A stretch of DNA of 64,000 bases from PBB1 sp965229345 (GTDB lineage: Bacteria > Pseudomonadota > Gammaproteobacteria > Burkholderiales > Burkholderiaceae_C): the NCBI GenBank assembly GCA_965229345.1, contig OZ245872.1, positions 1,054,001-1,118,000 on the forward strand, in the 5' to 3' direction. The notes under the pieces were generated by a model, which saw only the letters and a list, made by a program, of their open reading frames with translations, was not told the origin of the DNA and did no database searches. A program made the position numbers and the translations under genes. Of the stretch, positions 47,341 to 56,947 are shown piece after piece. Every line of letters begins with the position of its first letter. The first letter of the stretch is position 1.

Positions 47341-49245
47341 ATGGTCGAAGCAGCCCGGCCACCCCTTGACCGTCGCAAGAACGACCGCCGCCGGCGCGCC
47401 CGCGGAACACGCACTGACGAGTCATGGTTCGGGGCGTTCTCTGCCGACCCCGACTCGCTGACCGCTGGCGACGGTCTTCGTGACGAGGGGCGCGACGACG
47501 CGACGCGTCACGCCGAGGTCGACTCGGCGCTGGAGGCGAGGCTGCTGTCGCAGCCCGGTCTGTCGGGCCGGGTGGGCGATGTCTCCGCGTTTCATCGGAT
47601 CTACCGCGCGTTCTTGAGCGCACGGGCAGCGCTTGGTGTGGCACTGGTCGCCACGCTGGCAGCGGCGGGGCTGTTTGGTGCGCGTCCCAGTGTGGTCGTG
47701 GCGTCGATCGGCGTCTCGTACGCCGTCTTGGCGATCGGCCTGTGGTTGTGGCCCGGCACCGGCGTGGCCGACGAGCACGCCGAGTCGCCGCGGCTCGGGC
47801 GCCTGACGTGGCTGGCCTGCATCGGTGTGGACATCATCTGTTTCGCCGCGCTGCATGTGCTGACGCCCTCCGGCGGGCTGAACTTCGCTGCCCTGCTGGT
47901 GCTGCCGGTGCTGACGGCCGGGGTGCTGACGCGGCGACTGCAGGCGCTGGCCACCGCCGCCGGCGTGGCCTTGCTGCTGCTCGGCAATGCGTGGCTGGGC
48001 GTGATGGCTGGCGGTGACGCCGCCAACCTGATGACGCAGGCGGGTCTGGCGGGCAGTGGCTTGTTTGTCATCACGGTGCTGGCGGGCGAACTGGCCAGCC
48101 GCCTCGCCCGCGAGGAACTCACGGCCCGCGACAGCATGGAACTGGCGCGGCAACAGGTGCAGCTGAACCGCCTGGTCATCGAGGAAATGCAGGATGGTGT
48201 GCTGGTGGTGGACCGGGCCGGCCGGGTGCGCGCGGCCAACCCGGCAGCACGGCGACTGCTGGTGCGCCGTGGGCTCGGCCGCCCCGCCCCGTTTCAGCTG
48301 CGCGGAGTGCCGGCCTGGGAGCAGTTGGTGACGACGGTTGAGCGTGGTTTCCACGAGGCCGTCTGGCCCGAGGCCGGGCGGGACGTGATGCTGCAATTCG
48401 AGCAGGGCACCACCCGCACGCTGCGTGTTCGCATCCGATTCACCCGTGGTGCCGACGAACCCTCGGCCGAGGAGCTGTGCGTCTTGCTGCTCGAGGACGT
48501 GCGCAGCATGCAGGCCCGCATGCGCCAGGAGAAGCTGGCTGCCATGGGTCGTGTGTCGGCGGGCATCGCGCATGAAATCCGCAACCCGCTGGCTGCGATC
48601 GCCCAGGCCAACGGTCTGCTGGCCGAAGACGCCACCACGCCGAGCCAGCAGCAGCTCACCCGCATGGTTGCCGACAACGTCAAGCGACTGACGCGCATCG
48701 TCGAGGACGTGATGGAGGTGGCGCCCGGCACGGTGATCGACGCCGGTGTCATCGATGCCACGGCTGAAGTGGGTGCGATCTGCAGCGACTGGGCCCGCGC
48801 CGCCGGGCTGGAGCTGGGTGACAGCAGCCAGTTCAAGGTCGAGCTGCCCGCGGAGGCGCTGGGCGTCAACTTCGATGTCGAACATCTGCGGCGGGTGATG
48901 ATCAATCTGCTCGACAACGCGCGGCGCCACGCCACTGCGGCGCCGGGCGCGGTGCGCGTGCGGCTGCTGGCGCTGGACGAGGCCACGGTCCAGCTCAGCA
49001 TCAGCAGCAACGGCCCGATCATCCCCGACGATGTCGAGCGCTACCTGTTCGAGCCCTTCTTCTCGACACGCAGCCGGGGCACGGGCCTGGGCCTGTATAT
49101 TTGCCGGCAGCTGTGCGAGCAGTACGGTGCCAGCATCGACTACCGGCTGCGGCCCGTGACCGAGGCGAACCGAAACGATTTCGTCGTCACCATGCGACGT
49201 CGCAACGGGGTTCCTGCGGAGACTGGGCTGCAGTTCCCGAAGTGA
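47341..49245 (+). CDS. pilS: PilS-type sensor histidine kinase
   Basis: This 634-residue kinase has a polar N terminus of about 85 residues, six membrane spans (about 95-250), a PAS-like segment (about 280-390), His411 in the H-box GRVSAGIAHEIRNPL, and ATPase N and G boxes (NLLDNARRHA, GTGLGLYICRQL). PilS controls pilin transcription through PilR. The pilR gene follows by 28 bases. The basic, Arg-rich N-terminal extension is longer than I would expect for PilS. Confidence 0.93.
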   Translation: MVEAARPPLDRRKNDRRRRARGTRTDESWFGAFSADPDSLTAGDGLRDEGRDDATRHAEVDSALEARLLSQPGLSGRVGDVSAFHRIYRAFLSARAALGVALVATLAAAGLFGARPSVVVASIGVSYAVLAIGLWLWPGTGVADEHAESPRLGRLTWLACIGVDIICFAALHVLTPSGGLNFAALLVLPVLTAGVLTRRLQALATAAGVALLLLGNAWLGVMAGGDAANLMTQAGLAGSGLFVITVLAGELASRLAREELTARDSMELARQQVQLNRLVIEEMQDGVLVVDRAGRVRAANPAARRLLVRRGLGRPAPFQLRGVPAWEQLVTTVERGFHEAVWPEAGRDVMLQFEQGTTRTLRVRIRFTRGADEPSAEELCVLLLEDVRSMQARMRQEKLAAMGRVSAGIAHEIRNPLAAIAQANGLLAEDATTPSQQQLTRMVADNVKRLTRIVEDVMEVAPGTVIDAGVIDATAEVGAICSDWARAAGLELGDSSQFKVELPAEALGVNFDVEHLRRVMINLLDNARRHATAAPGAVRVRLLALDEATVQLSISSNGPIIPDDVERYLFEPFFSTRSRGTGLGLYICRQLCEQYGASIDYRLRPVTEANRNDFVVTMRRRNGVPAETGLQFPK

Positions 49246-49273
49246 TGTGACGAAGCCCTGACCCGTTCCCGCC

Positions 49274-50878
49274 ATGTCCGCCCCCGCCTATTTCAGCCTG
49301 CTGGTCGTCGATGACGAGCCTGACCTGCGCACGCTCTACGAGCTGACGCTGCTGCGCGAGGGCTATGAGATCGAGACCGCCGGGAGCGTGGAAGAAGCCC
49401 GGCTGCATCTGCAGGACCGGGTCTACAGCGCCGTCATCACCGACATGCGGCTGCCCGACGGCACGGGGCTCGATCTGCTGTCCTACCTCGAGCGCGAAGG
49501 CCGGCGCGAGAAAGCGATCGTCATCACGGCGTATGGCTCGGCCGAAAACGCCGTTGAAGCCTTGAAGGCCGGTGCCTACGACTACCTCACCAAGCCGGTC
49601 GATCTGAAGCAGTTCCGTGCGGTGGTGGCCTCTGCGCTGGGCCGCGGGCCGGCCACCAGCCCGACGCTGTCGCCCGCCAGTTGGTCGTCGGCGCGCACGG
49701 CCCCCACTGGCGAGCCGCCTGCAGCCAGACCCGCGGGTCGCGCACCTGCCGACGCGGTTGCGGCCGAGTCGACGCCGCCGGCCGCTGCGGCCGCGTTGTC
49801 CAGCCCGGCGCTGAGCCGCATGGCCGGCCAGTCGGCTGCGATGAAGCAGGTGCGCGCGATGGTCGACAAGGTGGCGCGCAGCATGGCGCCGGTGCTGGTG
49901 CAGGGCGAGTCCGGCACCGGCAAGGAACTGGTGGCGCGCGCCATCCACGAGGTCAGCGTTCGCAGTGCCCAGCCGTTCATCGCGGTCAACTGCAGTGCCA
50001 TCCCGGACCACCTGCTGGAAGCCGAGTTTTTCGGCTACCGGCGCGGGGCCTTCACCGGTGCCAACGAAGACCGCGAGGGCTTCTTCCAGGCGGCCGATGG
50101 CGGCACGCTGTTCCTCGATGAGATCGGCGAGTTGCCACTGTCGATGCAGTCGAAGCTGTTGCGTGCCGTGCAGGAGCGGTCCGTGCGACCGGTCGGCGCC
50201 GTGAATGAATTGCCGGTCAACGTGCGGGTGCTCAGCGCCACCCACAAGGACCTGGGCGTCGAGGTGCAGGCCGGGCGTTTTCGGCAGGATCTGTACTACC
50301 GGCTCAACGTGATTCAGATCCGCGTGCCGCCTTTGCGCGAACGGCTGGAAGACCTGGCGAGCATCGGCGAACGGGTGCTGGAATGGATCGCCCGCGATGC
50401 CGGCATGCGGCCGGTACCGCGCTTGACGCCTGCGGCCCTGCAGCACCTCTCGCGTCACCCGTTCCCGGGCAATGTGCGCGAGTTCGAGAACCTGCTGCAC
50501 CGGGCTGTGGCCTTGTCGGGGGGCGACACCATCGATGTGGGCGATCTGGCGTTGCCCGGTGAGGCACTCGCCGATGTCTGGGGTGCAGACGCGATGTCGG
50601 CGCCAGCGCCAGCACTTGCCAGCGCCACCATCCCCGCCGAGTCGCCTCGTCCAGCGCCTGCGAACACAGCCCCCGGCCTGCCAAGCGATCTGGCGGTCTA
50701 CCTCGATGACATCGAGCGCGACATGCTGCTGCGCGCGCTGGAGCAGCATCGCTTCAACCGCACCGCGGCGGGCGCCAGCCTCGGGCTGTCCCTGCGACAG
50801 ATGCGCTACCGGATGGCCCGGCTGCACGTGATGGACGGCGCGGACGCGCACCTCGATGGCGAGCGTGGCAACCCCTGA
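49274..50878 (+). CDS. pilR: PilR-type sigma-54 response regulator
   Basis: This 534-residue regulator has a receiver domain (1-125) with phospho-acceptor Asp57 in ITDMRLPDG and a Pro/Ala-rich linker (about 130-175). The AAA+ domain contains GESGTGKE, GAFTGA and FLDEIGELP. A Fis-type helix-turn-helix is at the C terminus (NRTAAGASLGLSLRQMRYR). It activates sigma-54 promoters such as that of pilA, which is not in the window. Its end overlaps ampD by 23 bases. Confidence 0.95.
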   Translation: MSAPAYFSLLVVDDEPDLRTLYELTLLREGYEIETAGSVEEARLHLQDRVYSAVITDMRLPDGTGLDLLSYLEREGRREKAIVITAYGSAENAVEALKAGAYDYLTKPVDLKQFRAVVASALGRGPATSPTLSPASWSSARTAPTGEPPAARPAGRAPADAVAAESTPPAAAAALSSPALSRMAGQSAAMKQVRAMVDKVARSMAPVLVQGESGTGKELVARAIHEVSVRSAQPFIAVNCSAIPDHLLEAEFFGYRRGAFTGANEDREGFFQAADGGTLFLDEIGELPLSMQSKLLRAVQERSVRPVGAVNELPVNVRVLSATHKDLGVEVQAGRFRQDLYYRLNVIQIRVPPLRERLEDLASIGERVLEWIARDAGMRPVPRLTPAALQHLSRHPFPGNVREFENLLHRAVALSGGDTIDVGDLALPGEALADVWGADAMSAPAPALASATIPAESPRPAPANTAPGLPSDLAVYLDDIERDMLLRALEQHRFNRTAAGASLGLSLRQMRYRMARLHVMDGADAHLDGERGNP

Positions 50879-51461
50879 GCTCGCGGGCGACTGGCAGCGA
50901 GGCTGGTGGGCGCGCGCGCGGCATTGCCCGTCGCCGAACTTCGGGCCGCGACCAGAGGGTTGCGAGGTCAGCCTGGCCCTGGTCCATTCGATCAGCCTGC
51001 CGCCAGGCGTCTACGGCGGCGCGGAGGTCGAGCAGTTCTTCCTCAATCAGCTCGATGTGTCTGCGCACCCGTATTTCGATGCGCTGCGTGGCATGCGGGT
51101 GTCAGCCCACTTCTTCATACGCCGCGACGGCGAATGCGTGCAGTTCGTGTCCTGCTGCGAGCGCGCCTGGCACGCCGGTGTGTCGCAGTGGCGGGGACGC
51201 ACCAACTGCAACGATTTTTCGATAGGCATCGAGCTCGAGGGGTTGGAAGGCGAGCGGTTCGAGATGGTGCAGTACGCGCGGTTGGGTGAGCTGTTGAAAG
51301 CCCTCGATCATGGCGGCCGGCGCCTCGATGTGGCCGGCCATCAGCATGTGTCGGTCGGACGCAAGGCCGACCCGGGCATGGGCTTCGATTGGGCCCTGCT
51401 GATCGCTGACCTGGGTTGGCCCGCACAGTATTTTCCCGAGGAGCTGATGGCGTCGTCGTGA
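50856..51461 (+). CDS. ampD: 1,6-anhydro-N-acetylmuramyl-L-alanine amidase AmpD
   Basis: This 201-residue cytoplasmic zinc amidase recycles anhydro-muropeptides. Zinc ligands are the His in LALVHSISLPPG and the His and Asp in AGHQHVSVGRKADPG; the central FSIGIELEG is conserved. The start shown is ATG 50856, inside the pilR end; GTG 50868 is an alternative. Loss of AmpD raises beta-lactamase in species with ampR/ampC, none of which are seen here. Confidence 0.95.
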   Translation: MASVATPELAGDWQRGWWARARHCPSPNFGPRPEGCEVSLALVHSISLPPGVYGGAEVEQFFLNQLDVSAHPYFDALRGMRVSAHFFIRRDGECVQFVSCCERAWHAGVSQWRGRTNCNDFSIGIELEGLEGERFEMVQYARLGELLKALDHGGRRLDVAGHQHVSVGRKADPGMGFDWALLIADLGWPAQYFPEELMASS

Positions 51462-51962
51462 GTGCATCGAGGCGTGCACAGTGCCTATCGAGCTGGCGCT
51501 GCCGTGCCGCGGTTTTGTCATCCAAGCATCGGCGCGCGATTGCGCTCGGGATCGGCCGGAAAATCAATGCACACGCGGTCGCGCTGCGAACGTTGCAGTC
51601 TCCAGGCGGCTCCACGCGGCACGCGCGCTGCCGCCGCCGCGCGGAGACCCGTGCCGGGGGGCGGAGATGCACAGATCCGCTGATGCCAAATTCATGGCTG
51701 GACGCTAGCGGTAGCGCTTGAAGCTGTCCCAGGCCCCAGATATAGTGTCTCGATGCGAAACGCATCTCTCTTCAAGCGCTCATGATTTGCGCTTGTCTGC
51801 CACCCGCAAGCGGACTGGGCACAAGCTCGGAGCTGTCCGAGCGACGAAGACCCCCGCCCCGCATCACACACTGACCCCCGCGCCGCTTCGCAGGCCCAGG
51901 CATTGACCTGCACATCATTCAGAAGCGCGGCAACGAACCTCTACGCACACCAAAGGCTGACC
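51462..51962. other. 501-base nrdA upstream region
   Basis: No coding sequence is supported. It holds nested inverted repeats at 51713-51780 and a partial NrdR-like box at 51733-51748 (matching about 12 of 16 consensus bases, with an intact TATAGTGT half). The remaining sequence to 51962 is GC-rich without a clear fold. A long leader is likely. Confidence 0.5.
51713..51780. promoter_or_regulatory. Nested inverted repeats upstream of nrdA
   Basis: AGCGCTTGAAG (51713-51723) and CTTCAAGCGCT (51770-51780) are perfect 11-base arms enclosing a second hairpin, GATGCG-AAA-CGCATC (51752-51766), and a TATAGTGT NrdR-like half-site (51741-51748). As RNA this would fold as a stem with an internal hairpin; as DNA it could loop regulators. 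A role in nrdA control is inferred from position. Confidence 0.5.
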
Positions 51963-54869
51963 ATGCAAGCACTCCAAATTGCCCCTCGGGCCACCGCCTA
52001 CGCCGCCGACGCACCGGCCACGCCGACCGCAGCACCCACCTCGGCCTACGAGGCTTTCCACATCATCCGTCGCAATGGTGCGGTGGTGCCTTTCGAGCCC
52101 AACAAGATCGCCGTCGCGCTGATGAAGGCCTTCCTCGCGGTCCATGGCACCCAGGGTGCTGCTTCGGCCAGCGTGCGCGAGACGGTCGATGGCCTGACCG
52201 AATCGGTGGTGCGCGCGTTGCTGCGCTCGCGCCCGGGCGGCGGCACCTTCCACATCGAGGACATCCAGGACCAGGTTGAACTTGGTCTGATGCGCGGCGG
52301 GCACCACGAGGTGGCGCGCGCCTATGTGCTGTACCGCGAGCGCCGCTCGCAGGAGCGCGCCAAGCAGTCGCACCCGGTCGCGGTGAGCGAGTCCACGCTG
52401 ACGGTACTCGATGGCGGTCAGCGTGTGCCGCTGGAATCGATCCATCTGCAAGCCATCGTACAGGCGGCCTGCGAAGGCCTGGGGGCCGATGTCCGTGCCG
52501 AGCCCATCCTTGCTGAAACCCGCCGCAATCTGTACGACGGCGTGCCGATCGCCGAGGTTCACAAGGCGTCGATCCTGGCGGCCCGCACGCTGATCGAGAA
52601 AGACCCGGGCTACACCCGCGCCACCGCGCGCCTGCTGCTGCACACCATCCGCCGCGAAATCCTGGGCGAAGAGGTGCAGCAAGCCGACATGCACACCCGC
52701 TATGCCGAGTACTTCGGCGGCTACATCAAGAAGGGCGTGCAGGCCGAATTGCTGGACGACAAGCTGCTGCAGTTCGACCTGGCGCGGCTGGGTGCGGCCC
52801 TGAAAGCCGAGCGCGACATGCAGTTCGACTACCTCGGCCTGCAGACGCTGTACGACCGCTATTTCCTGCACATCGATGAAGTCCGCATCGAGATGCCGCA
52901 AGCCTTCTTCATGCGTGTGGCGATGGGTCTGGCCTTGGGTGAGATCGATCGCGAGGCGCGTGCGATCGAGTTCTACGAAGTGCTCTCCAGCTTCGACTTC
53001 ATGAGCAGCACGCCCACACTGTTCAACGCCGGGACGCGTCGCTCGCAGCTCTCCAGCTGCTACCTGACCACCGTGGCCGATGACCTCGACGGCATCTACG
53101 AGGCGCTGAAGGAGAACGCGCTGCTGAGCAAGTTCGCCGGTGGCCTGGGCAACGACTGGACCAATGTGCGCGCCCTCGGCAGCCACATCAAGGGCACCAA
53201 CGGCAAGAGCCAGGGTGTGGTGCCATTCCTGAAGGTCGTCAACGACACTGCGGTGGCTGTCAACCAGGGCGGCAAGCGCAAGGGTGCGGTGTGTGCCTAC
53301 CTGGAAACCTGGCACCTCGACATCGAGGAGTTCCTCGAGCTGCGCAAGAACACTGGCGATGACCGTCGGCGCACGCCCGACATGAACACCGCCAACTGGA
53401 TTCCTGACCTGTTCATGAAGCGGGTCATGGACGGCACCGACTGGACGCTGTTCTCGCCCAGCACCTGCCCGGATCTGCATGACAAGTTCGGCAGCGACTT
53501 CGAGTCCGCTTATGTGGCCTACGAAGCACGTGCCGCGGCAGGCGACATCAAGCTGCACAAGAAGATTCCGGCGCGCGACCTGTGGCGCAAGATGCTGTCG
53601 ATGCTGTTCGAGACCGGGCATCCCTGGATCACTTTCAAGGACGCCTGCAACGTGCGCTCACCGCAGCAGCATGTAGGCGTGGTGCATTCGAGCAACCTGT
53701 GCACCGAGATCACGCTCAACACCAGCGAGACCGAGATCGCGGTGTGCAACCTGGGTTCGGTGAACCTGGTGCACCACCTGATCGACGGCCCGAACGGCAA
53801 GCAGATCGACCAGGCCAAGTTGAAGCGCACCGTGTCCACCGCGATGCGCATGCTCGACAACGTGATCGACATCAACTACTACGCGGTGAAGAAGGCGCGC
53901 GACTCCAATCTGCGCCATCGTCCGGTGGGGCTGGGCATCATGGGCTTCCAGGACGCGCTGCATGAATTGCGCGTGCCTTATGCGTCACAGGCGGCCGTCG
54001 ATTTCGCCGACCGCTCGATGGAATCCGTGTGCTACCACGCGTACTGGGCGTCGACCGAGCTGGCCGCCGAGCGTGGCCGCTACTCCAGCTACCGCGGCTC
54101 GTTGTGGGACCGCGGCATCCTGCCACTCGACTCGCTGGACCTGCTGGCCAAGGCGCGCGGCGACTCGTCCTATGTCAATGTCGACCGCAGCAGTTCGCTC
54201 GACTGGAATGTGCTTCGCAGCCGCATCGCCGAGCACGGCATGCGCAACTCCAATTGCGTGGCGATCGCACCGACGGCCACCATCTCCAACATCATCGGTG
54301 TCAGTGCTTCGATCGAGCCGTCGTTCGGCAATCTGTCGGTCAAGAACAACCTCTCGGGCGACTTCACCGTGCTCAACGAGTACCTGGTGCGCGACCTGAA
54401 ACAACTCGGCCTCTGGGACGACGTGATGGTGATGGACCTGAAGCACTTCGAGGGTTCGCTGCGCCGCATCGACCGGGTGCCCGAGGACCTGAAGCTGCTG
54501 TATGCGACCGCCTTCGAGATCGACACCGAGTGGCTGGTCGAAGCCGCAGCCCGTCGCCAGAAATGGATCGATCAGGCCCAGTCGTTGAACATCTACATGG
54601 CGGGCGTGTCGGGCAAGAAGCTCGACGAAACCTACAAGCTGGCGTGGCTGCGCGGTCTGAAGACCACCTACTACCTGCGCACGCTGGGCGCCACGCACGC
54701 CGAGAAATCGACGATCAAGGCCGGGCAGCTCAATGCGGTGAGCAGCGGCTCGTCGGGTTCTGCGCAGGCTGCTGCTGCGATTCAGCAGGCCCAGGCATCG
54801 AGCGCTGACGCAGCCACCGACATCAAGTACTGCGCGATCGACAACCCCGACTGCGAAGCGTGCCAGTGA
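51963..54869 (+). CDS. nrdA: Class Ia ribonucleotide reductase, large subunit
   Basis: This 968-residue subunit makes deoxyribonucleotides from ribonucleoside diphosphates. An N-terminal ATP-cone (about 22-115; IIRRNGAVVPFEPNKIAVALMKAF) gives allosteric activity control, and a second cone-like segment follows (about 140-240). The barrel has SSCYLTTVADDLDGI, NLCTEITLNTSETE and ATISNIIGVS. The C-terminal CAIDNPDCEACQ holds the redox cysteine pair. ATG 51963 is the family-consistent start. It is followed by nrdB. Confidence 0.97.
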   Translation: MQALQIAPRATAYAADAPATPTAAPTSAYEAFHIIRRNGAVVPFEPNKIAVALMKAFLAVHGTQGAASASVRETVDGLTESVVRALLRSRPGGGTFHIEDIQDQVELGLMRGGHHEVARAYVLYRERRSQERAKQSHPVAVSESTLTVLDGGQRVPLESIHLQAIVQAACEGLGADVRAEPILAETRRNLYDGVPIAEVHKASILAARTLIEKDPGYTRATARLLLHTIRREILGEEVQQADMHTRYAEYFGGYIKKGVQAELLDDKLLQFDLARLGAALKAERDMQFDYLGLQTLYDRYFLHIDEVRIEMPQAFFMRVAMGLALGEIDREARAIEFYEVLSSFDFMSSTPTLFNAGTRRSQLSSCYLTTVADDLDGIYEALKENALLSKFAGGLGNDWTNVRALGSHIKGTNGKSQGVVPFLKVVNDTAVAVNQGGKRKGAVCAYLETWHLDIEEFLELRKNTGDDRRRTPDMNTANWIPDLFMKRVMDGTDWTLFSPSTCPDLHDKFGSDFESAYVAYEARAAAGDIKLHKKIPARDLWRKMLSMLFETGHPWITFKDACNVRSPQQHVGVVHSSNLCTEITLNTSETEIAVCNLGSVNLVHHLIDGPNGKQIDQAKLKRTVSTAMRMLDNVIDINYYAVKKARDSNLRHRPVGLGIMGFQDALHELRVPYASQAAVDFADRSMESVCYHAYWASTELAAERGRYSSYRGSLWDRGILPLDSLDLLAKARGDSSYVNVDRSSSLDWNVLRSRIAEHGMRNSNCVAIAPTATISNIIGVSASIEPSFGNLSVKNNLSGDFTVLNEYLVRDLKQLGLWDDVMVMDLKHFEGSLRRIDRVPEDLKLLYATAFEIDTEWLVEAAARRQKWIDQAQSLNIYMAGVSGKKLDETYKLAWLRGLKTTYYLRTLGATHAEKSTIKAGQLNAVSSGSSGSAQAAAAIQQAQASSADAATDIKYCAIDNPDCEACQ

Positions 54870-54889
54870 CGCGGCGGTGCACGCAGCCA

Positions 54890-54927
54890 CCGCTCCCGCG
54901 CACAGGCGCAAGCGAAGGCGGGAGCGG
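54890..54927 (+). terminator. Hairpin between nrdA and nrdB
   Basis: CCGCTCCCGC (54890-54899) and GCGGGAGCGG (54918-54927) are perfect 10-base arms with an 18-base loop. Only TTGT follows, so it is at most a weak terminator or a processing/attenuation site lowering nrdB relative to nrdA. Separate nrdB transcription from the AT-rich stretch at 54990-55050 is also possible. Confidence 0.5.
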
Positions 54928-55050
54928 TTGTCGAACGAATGAGCGACGCAGCCGCGCAACAGAGTAGTTCTGCGCGCGGCTTCGTCTGACAGGTAATGCT
55001 TTGTTTTTTTCGACATCGCTCGGATAATCAATATTGACTGGAAATCCATC

Positions 55051-56250
55051 ATGCTGGTTTGGGAAGAAGAAATTAAATCGCCGTCGGTGCCCCCCGCAGC
55101 CTTTGCGAAGGAGCGGATTTCTGACGACATTCAAAGTCCAGGTGCTGGGGTGGATGTTTTCGCCGCCCAGGCGTCGCAGGCGTTCATTTCTGATGAGCCC
55201 ATTCACCCAGTGGCTGCCAAATCCGCTGAAACCCATCGCGTGGTTGCGGCCGACAAGCGCATCATCAACGGCCGTACCGATGTCAACCAATTGGTCCCGT
55301 TCAAGTACAAATGGGCGTGGGAAAAGTATCTCGCCACCTGCGCAAACCACTGGATGCCGCAGGAAGTCAACATGTCGCGTGACATTGCGACCTGGAAGGA
55401 TCCCAACGGTCTCACCGATGACGAGCGTCGCATCATCATGCGCAATCTCGGGTTTTTCGTGACCGCAGATTCTTTGGCAGCCAACAACATCGTGCTCGGG
55501 ACGTATCGCCACATCACCGCCCCCGAGTGCCGGCAGTTTTTGCTGAGGCAGGCATTTGAAGAGGCCATCCATACCCACGCTTACCAATACATCGTGGAAT
55601 CGCTGGGATTGGACGAAAGCGAAATCTTCAACGCCTACCACGAGGTCGAGTCGATCCGGGACAAGGACCAGTTCCTGATCCCGTTCATCGAGGCGATCAT
55701 GGACCCCAACTTCCAAACGGGCACGCCTGAGAACGATCAAAAGCTGCTCAAGTCGCTGATCGTCTTCGCCTGCCTGATGGAAGGCCTGTTTTTCTACGTT
55801 GGATTCACCCAGATTCTGGCGCTGGGCCGACAAAACAGGATGACCGGCGCTTCGACGCAGTATCAGTACATCCTGCGAGACGAGTCGATGCACTGCAATT
55901 TCGGCATTGACCTGATCAACCAGATCAAACTTGAAAATCCGCTGCTGTGGACGGCGCAGTTCAAGGCTGAAATCAAGGCGCTTTTCATGCGAGCGGTTGA
56001 ATTGGAATATCGTTACGCTGAAGACACGATGCCCCGTGGCGTGCTCGGCATGAATGCCTCGATGTTCAAAGGTTATTTGCGCTACATCGCCAACCGGCGC
56101 GCTACGCAAATCGGCCTGGAGGCCCTCTTCCCGAACGAAGAGAATCCGTTCCCGTGGATGAGCGAAATGATCGATCTGAAGAAGGAAACCAATTTCTTTG
56201 AAGGGCGTGTCACCGAATACCAGTCTGGTGGCGCACTGTCATGGGATTGA
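55051..56250 (+). CDS. nrdB: Class Ia ribonucleotide reductase, small (radical) subunit
   Basis: This 399-residue subunit carries the di-iron tyrosyl radical. Metal ligands and the radical Tyr lie in FEEAIHTHAYQYI (Glu, His, Tyr) and in MEGLFFYVGF and RDESMHCNF (Glu, Glu, His). About 80 residues of low-complexity N terminus precede the conserved RRIINGRTDVNQLVPFKYKW-like core (here DKRIINGRTDVNQL), as in other Burkholderiales. Third-position GC is lower than in nrdA. It is 181 bases after nrdA. Confidence 0.97.
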   Translation: MLVWEEEIKSPSVPPAAFAKERISDDIQSPGAGVDVFAAQASQAFISDEPIHPVAAKSAETHRVVAADKRIINGRTDVNQLVPFKYKWAWEKYLATCANHWMPQEVNMSRDIATWKDPNGLTDDERRIIMRNLGFFVTADSLAANNIVLGTYRHITAPECRQFLLRQAFEEAIHTHAYQYIVESLGLDESEIFNAYHEVESIRDKDQFLIPFIEAIMDPNFQTGTPENDQKLLKSLIVFACLMEGLFFYVGFTQILALGRQNRMTGASTQYQYILRDESMHCNFGIDLINQIKLENPLLWTAQFKAEIKALFMRAVELEYRYAEDTMPRGVLGMNASMFKGYLRYIANRRATQIGLEALFPNEENPFPWMSEMIDLKKETNFFEGRVTEYQSGGALSWD

Positions 56251-56464
56251 AAAGCGTCTTGCCGATGCACCGAACAAGGTGAAAGTGAGACGATCAAGAT
56301 TTGCAAGCGGGAAGAGGCCGACGCAGAAGCGGCATCTCCTGTTTGATACCCGATTCATTGCACCGGGGCGCCCGTCATGGGCAGTTTTCGGGTGATGAAT
56401 AACTGCTCGGGACCGGTCACCGGTGTTCGAACAGTGTTCCTTTAACTTGATCAAGGAGAATGTA

Positions 56465-56908
56465 ATGGCAACTGCGAAGAAGGCCGCTCCGGCCAAGAAG
56501 GCTCCGGCCAAGAAGGCCGCCCCAGCCAAGAAGGCTCCGGCCAAGAAGGCCGCCCCAGCCAAGAAGGCTCCGGCCAAGAAGGCTCCAGCGAAGAAGGCTG
56601 CGCCGGCCAAGAAGGCCCCGGCGAAGAAGGCTGCGCCTGCGAAGAAGGCTCCAGCGAAGAAGGCAGCACCTGCGAAGAAGGCCCCGGCCAAGAAGGCAGC
56701 ACCTGCGAAGAAGGCCGCTGCGAAGAAGGTCGCGAAGAAGGCAGCACCTGCGAAGAAGGCCGCTCCCAAGGCCCCTGCAAAGAAGGCTGCTGCGAAAAAG
56801 GCGCCCGCTACCCCAGCCCCTGCGGCGGCCAAACCGGCCGCACCCGCTGCGAAAACATCACTCAGCCCACAGGCTGCGTGGCCGTTTCCGACAGGCTCCA
56901 AGCCCTGA
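56465..56908 (+). CDS. Histone H1-like lysine/alanine-rich DNA-binding protein
   Basis: This 147-residue, strongly basic protein is built almost wholly from KKAPA and KKAAPA repeats (residues about 4-120), followed by a neutral Ala/Pro tail ending in AAWPFPTGSKP. It resembles the Bordetella BpH1 and AlgP-type proteins that bind DNA non-specifically. AAGGAGA lies just before ATG 56465 and a strong terminator follows, so it is a single-gene unit. Confidence 0.92.
   Translation: MATAKKAAPAKKAPAKKAAPAKKAPAKKAAPAKKAPAKKAPAKKAAPAKKAPAKKAAPAKKAPAKKAAPAKKAPAKKAAPAKKAAAKKVAKKAAPAKKAAPKAPAKKAAAKKAPATPAPAAAKPAAPAAKTSLSPQAAWPFPTGSKP
56474..56800. repeat. Tandem codon repeats in the H1-like gene
   Basis: Units of about 15-33 bases based on AAGAAGGCTCCGGCC and AAGAAGGCCGCCCCAGCC are repeated with synonymous variation through the gene. 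Such arrays slip during replication and usually vary in copy number between strains. Confidence 0.9.
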
Positions 56909-56947
56909 TCCGAAAGTCCGCATCGTGCGGGCTTTCGGTGTCATATC

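Noticed and set aside
47422..49275. 617-codon frame antisense to pilS
   Set aside because: This is a shadow frame; pilS motifs on the plus strand are unambiguous.
56474..56800. Possible CRISPR-like array
   Set aside because: The repeats are in-frame codon repeats without unique spacers.
56239..56901. 220-codon AAFFAGA-repeat frame antisense to the H1-like gene
   Set aside because: It is the reverse translation of the lysine/alanine repeats; the plus strand has the ribosome site and terminator.
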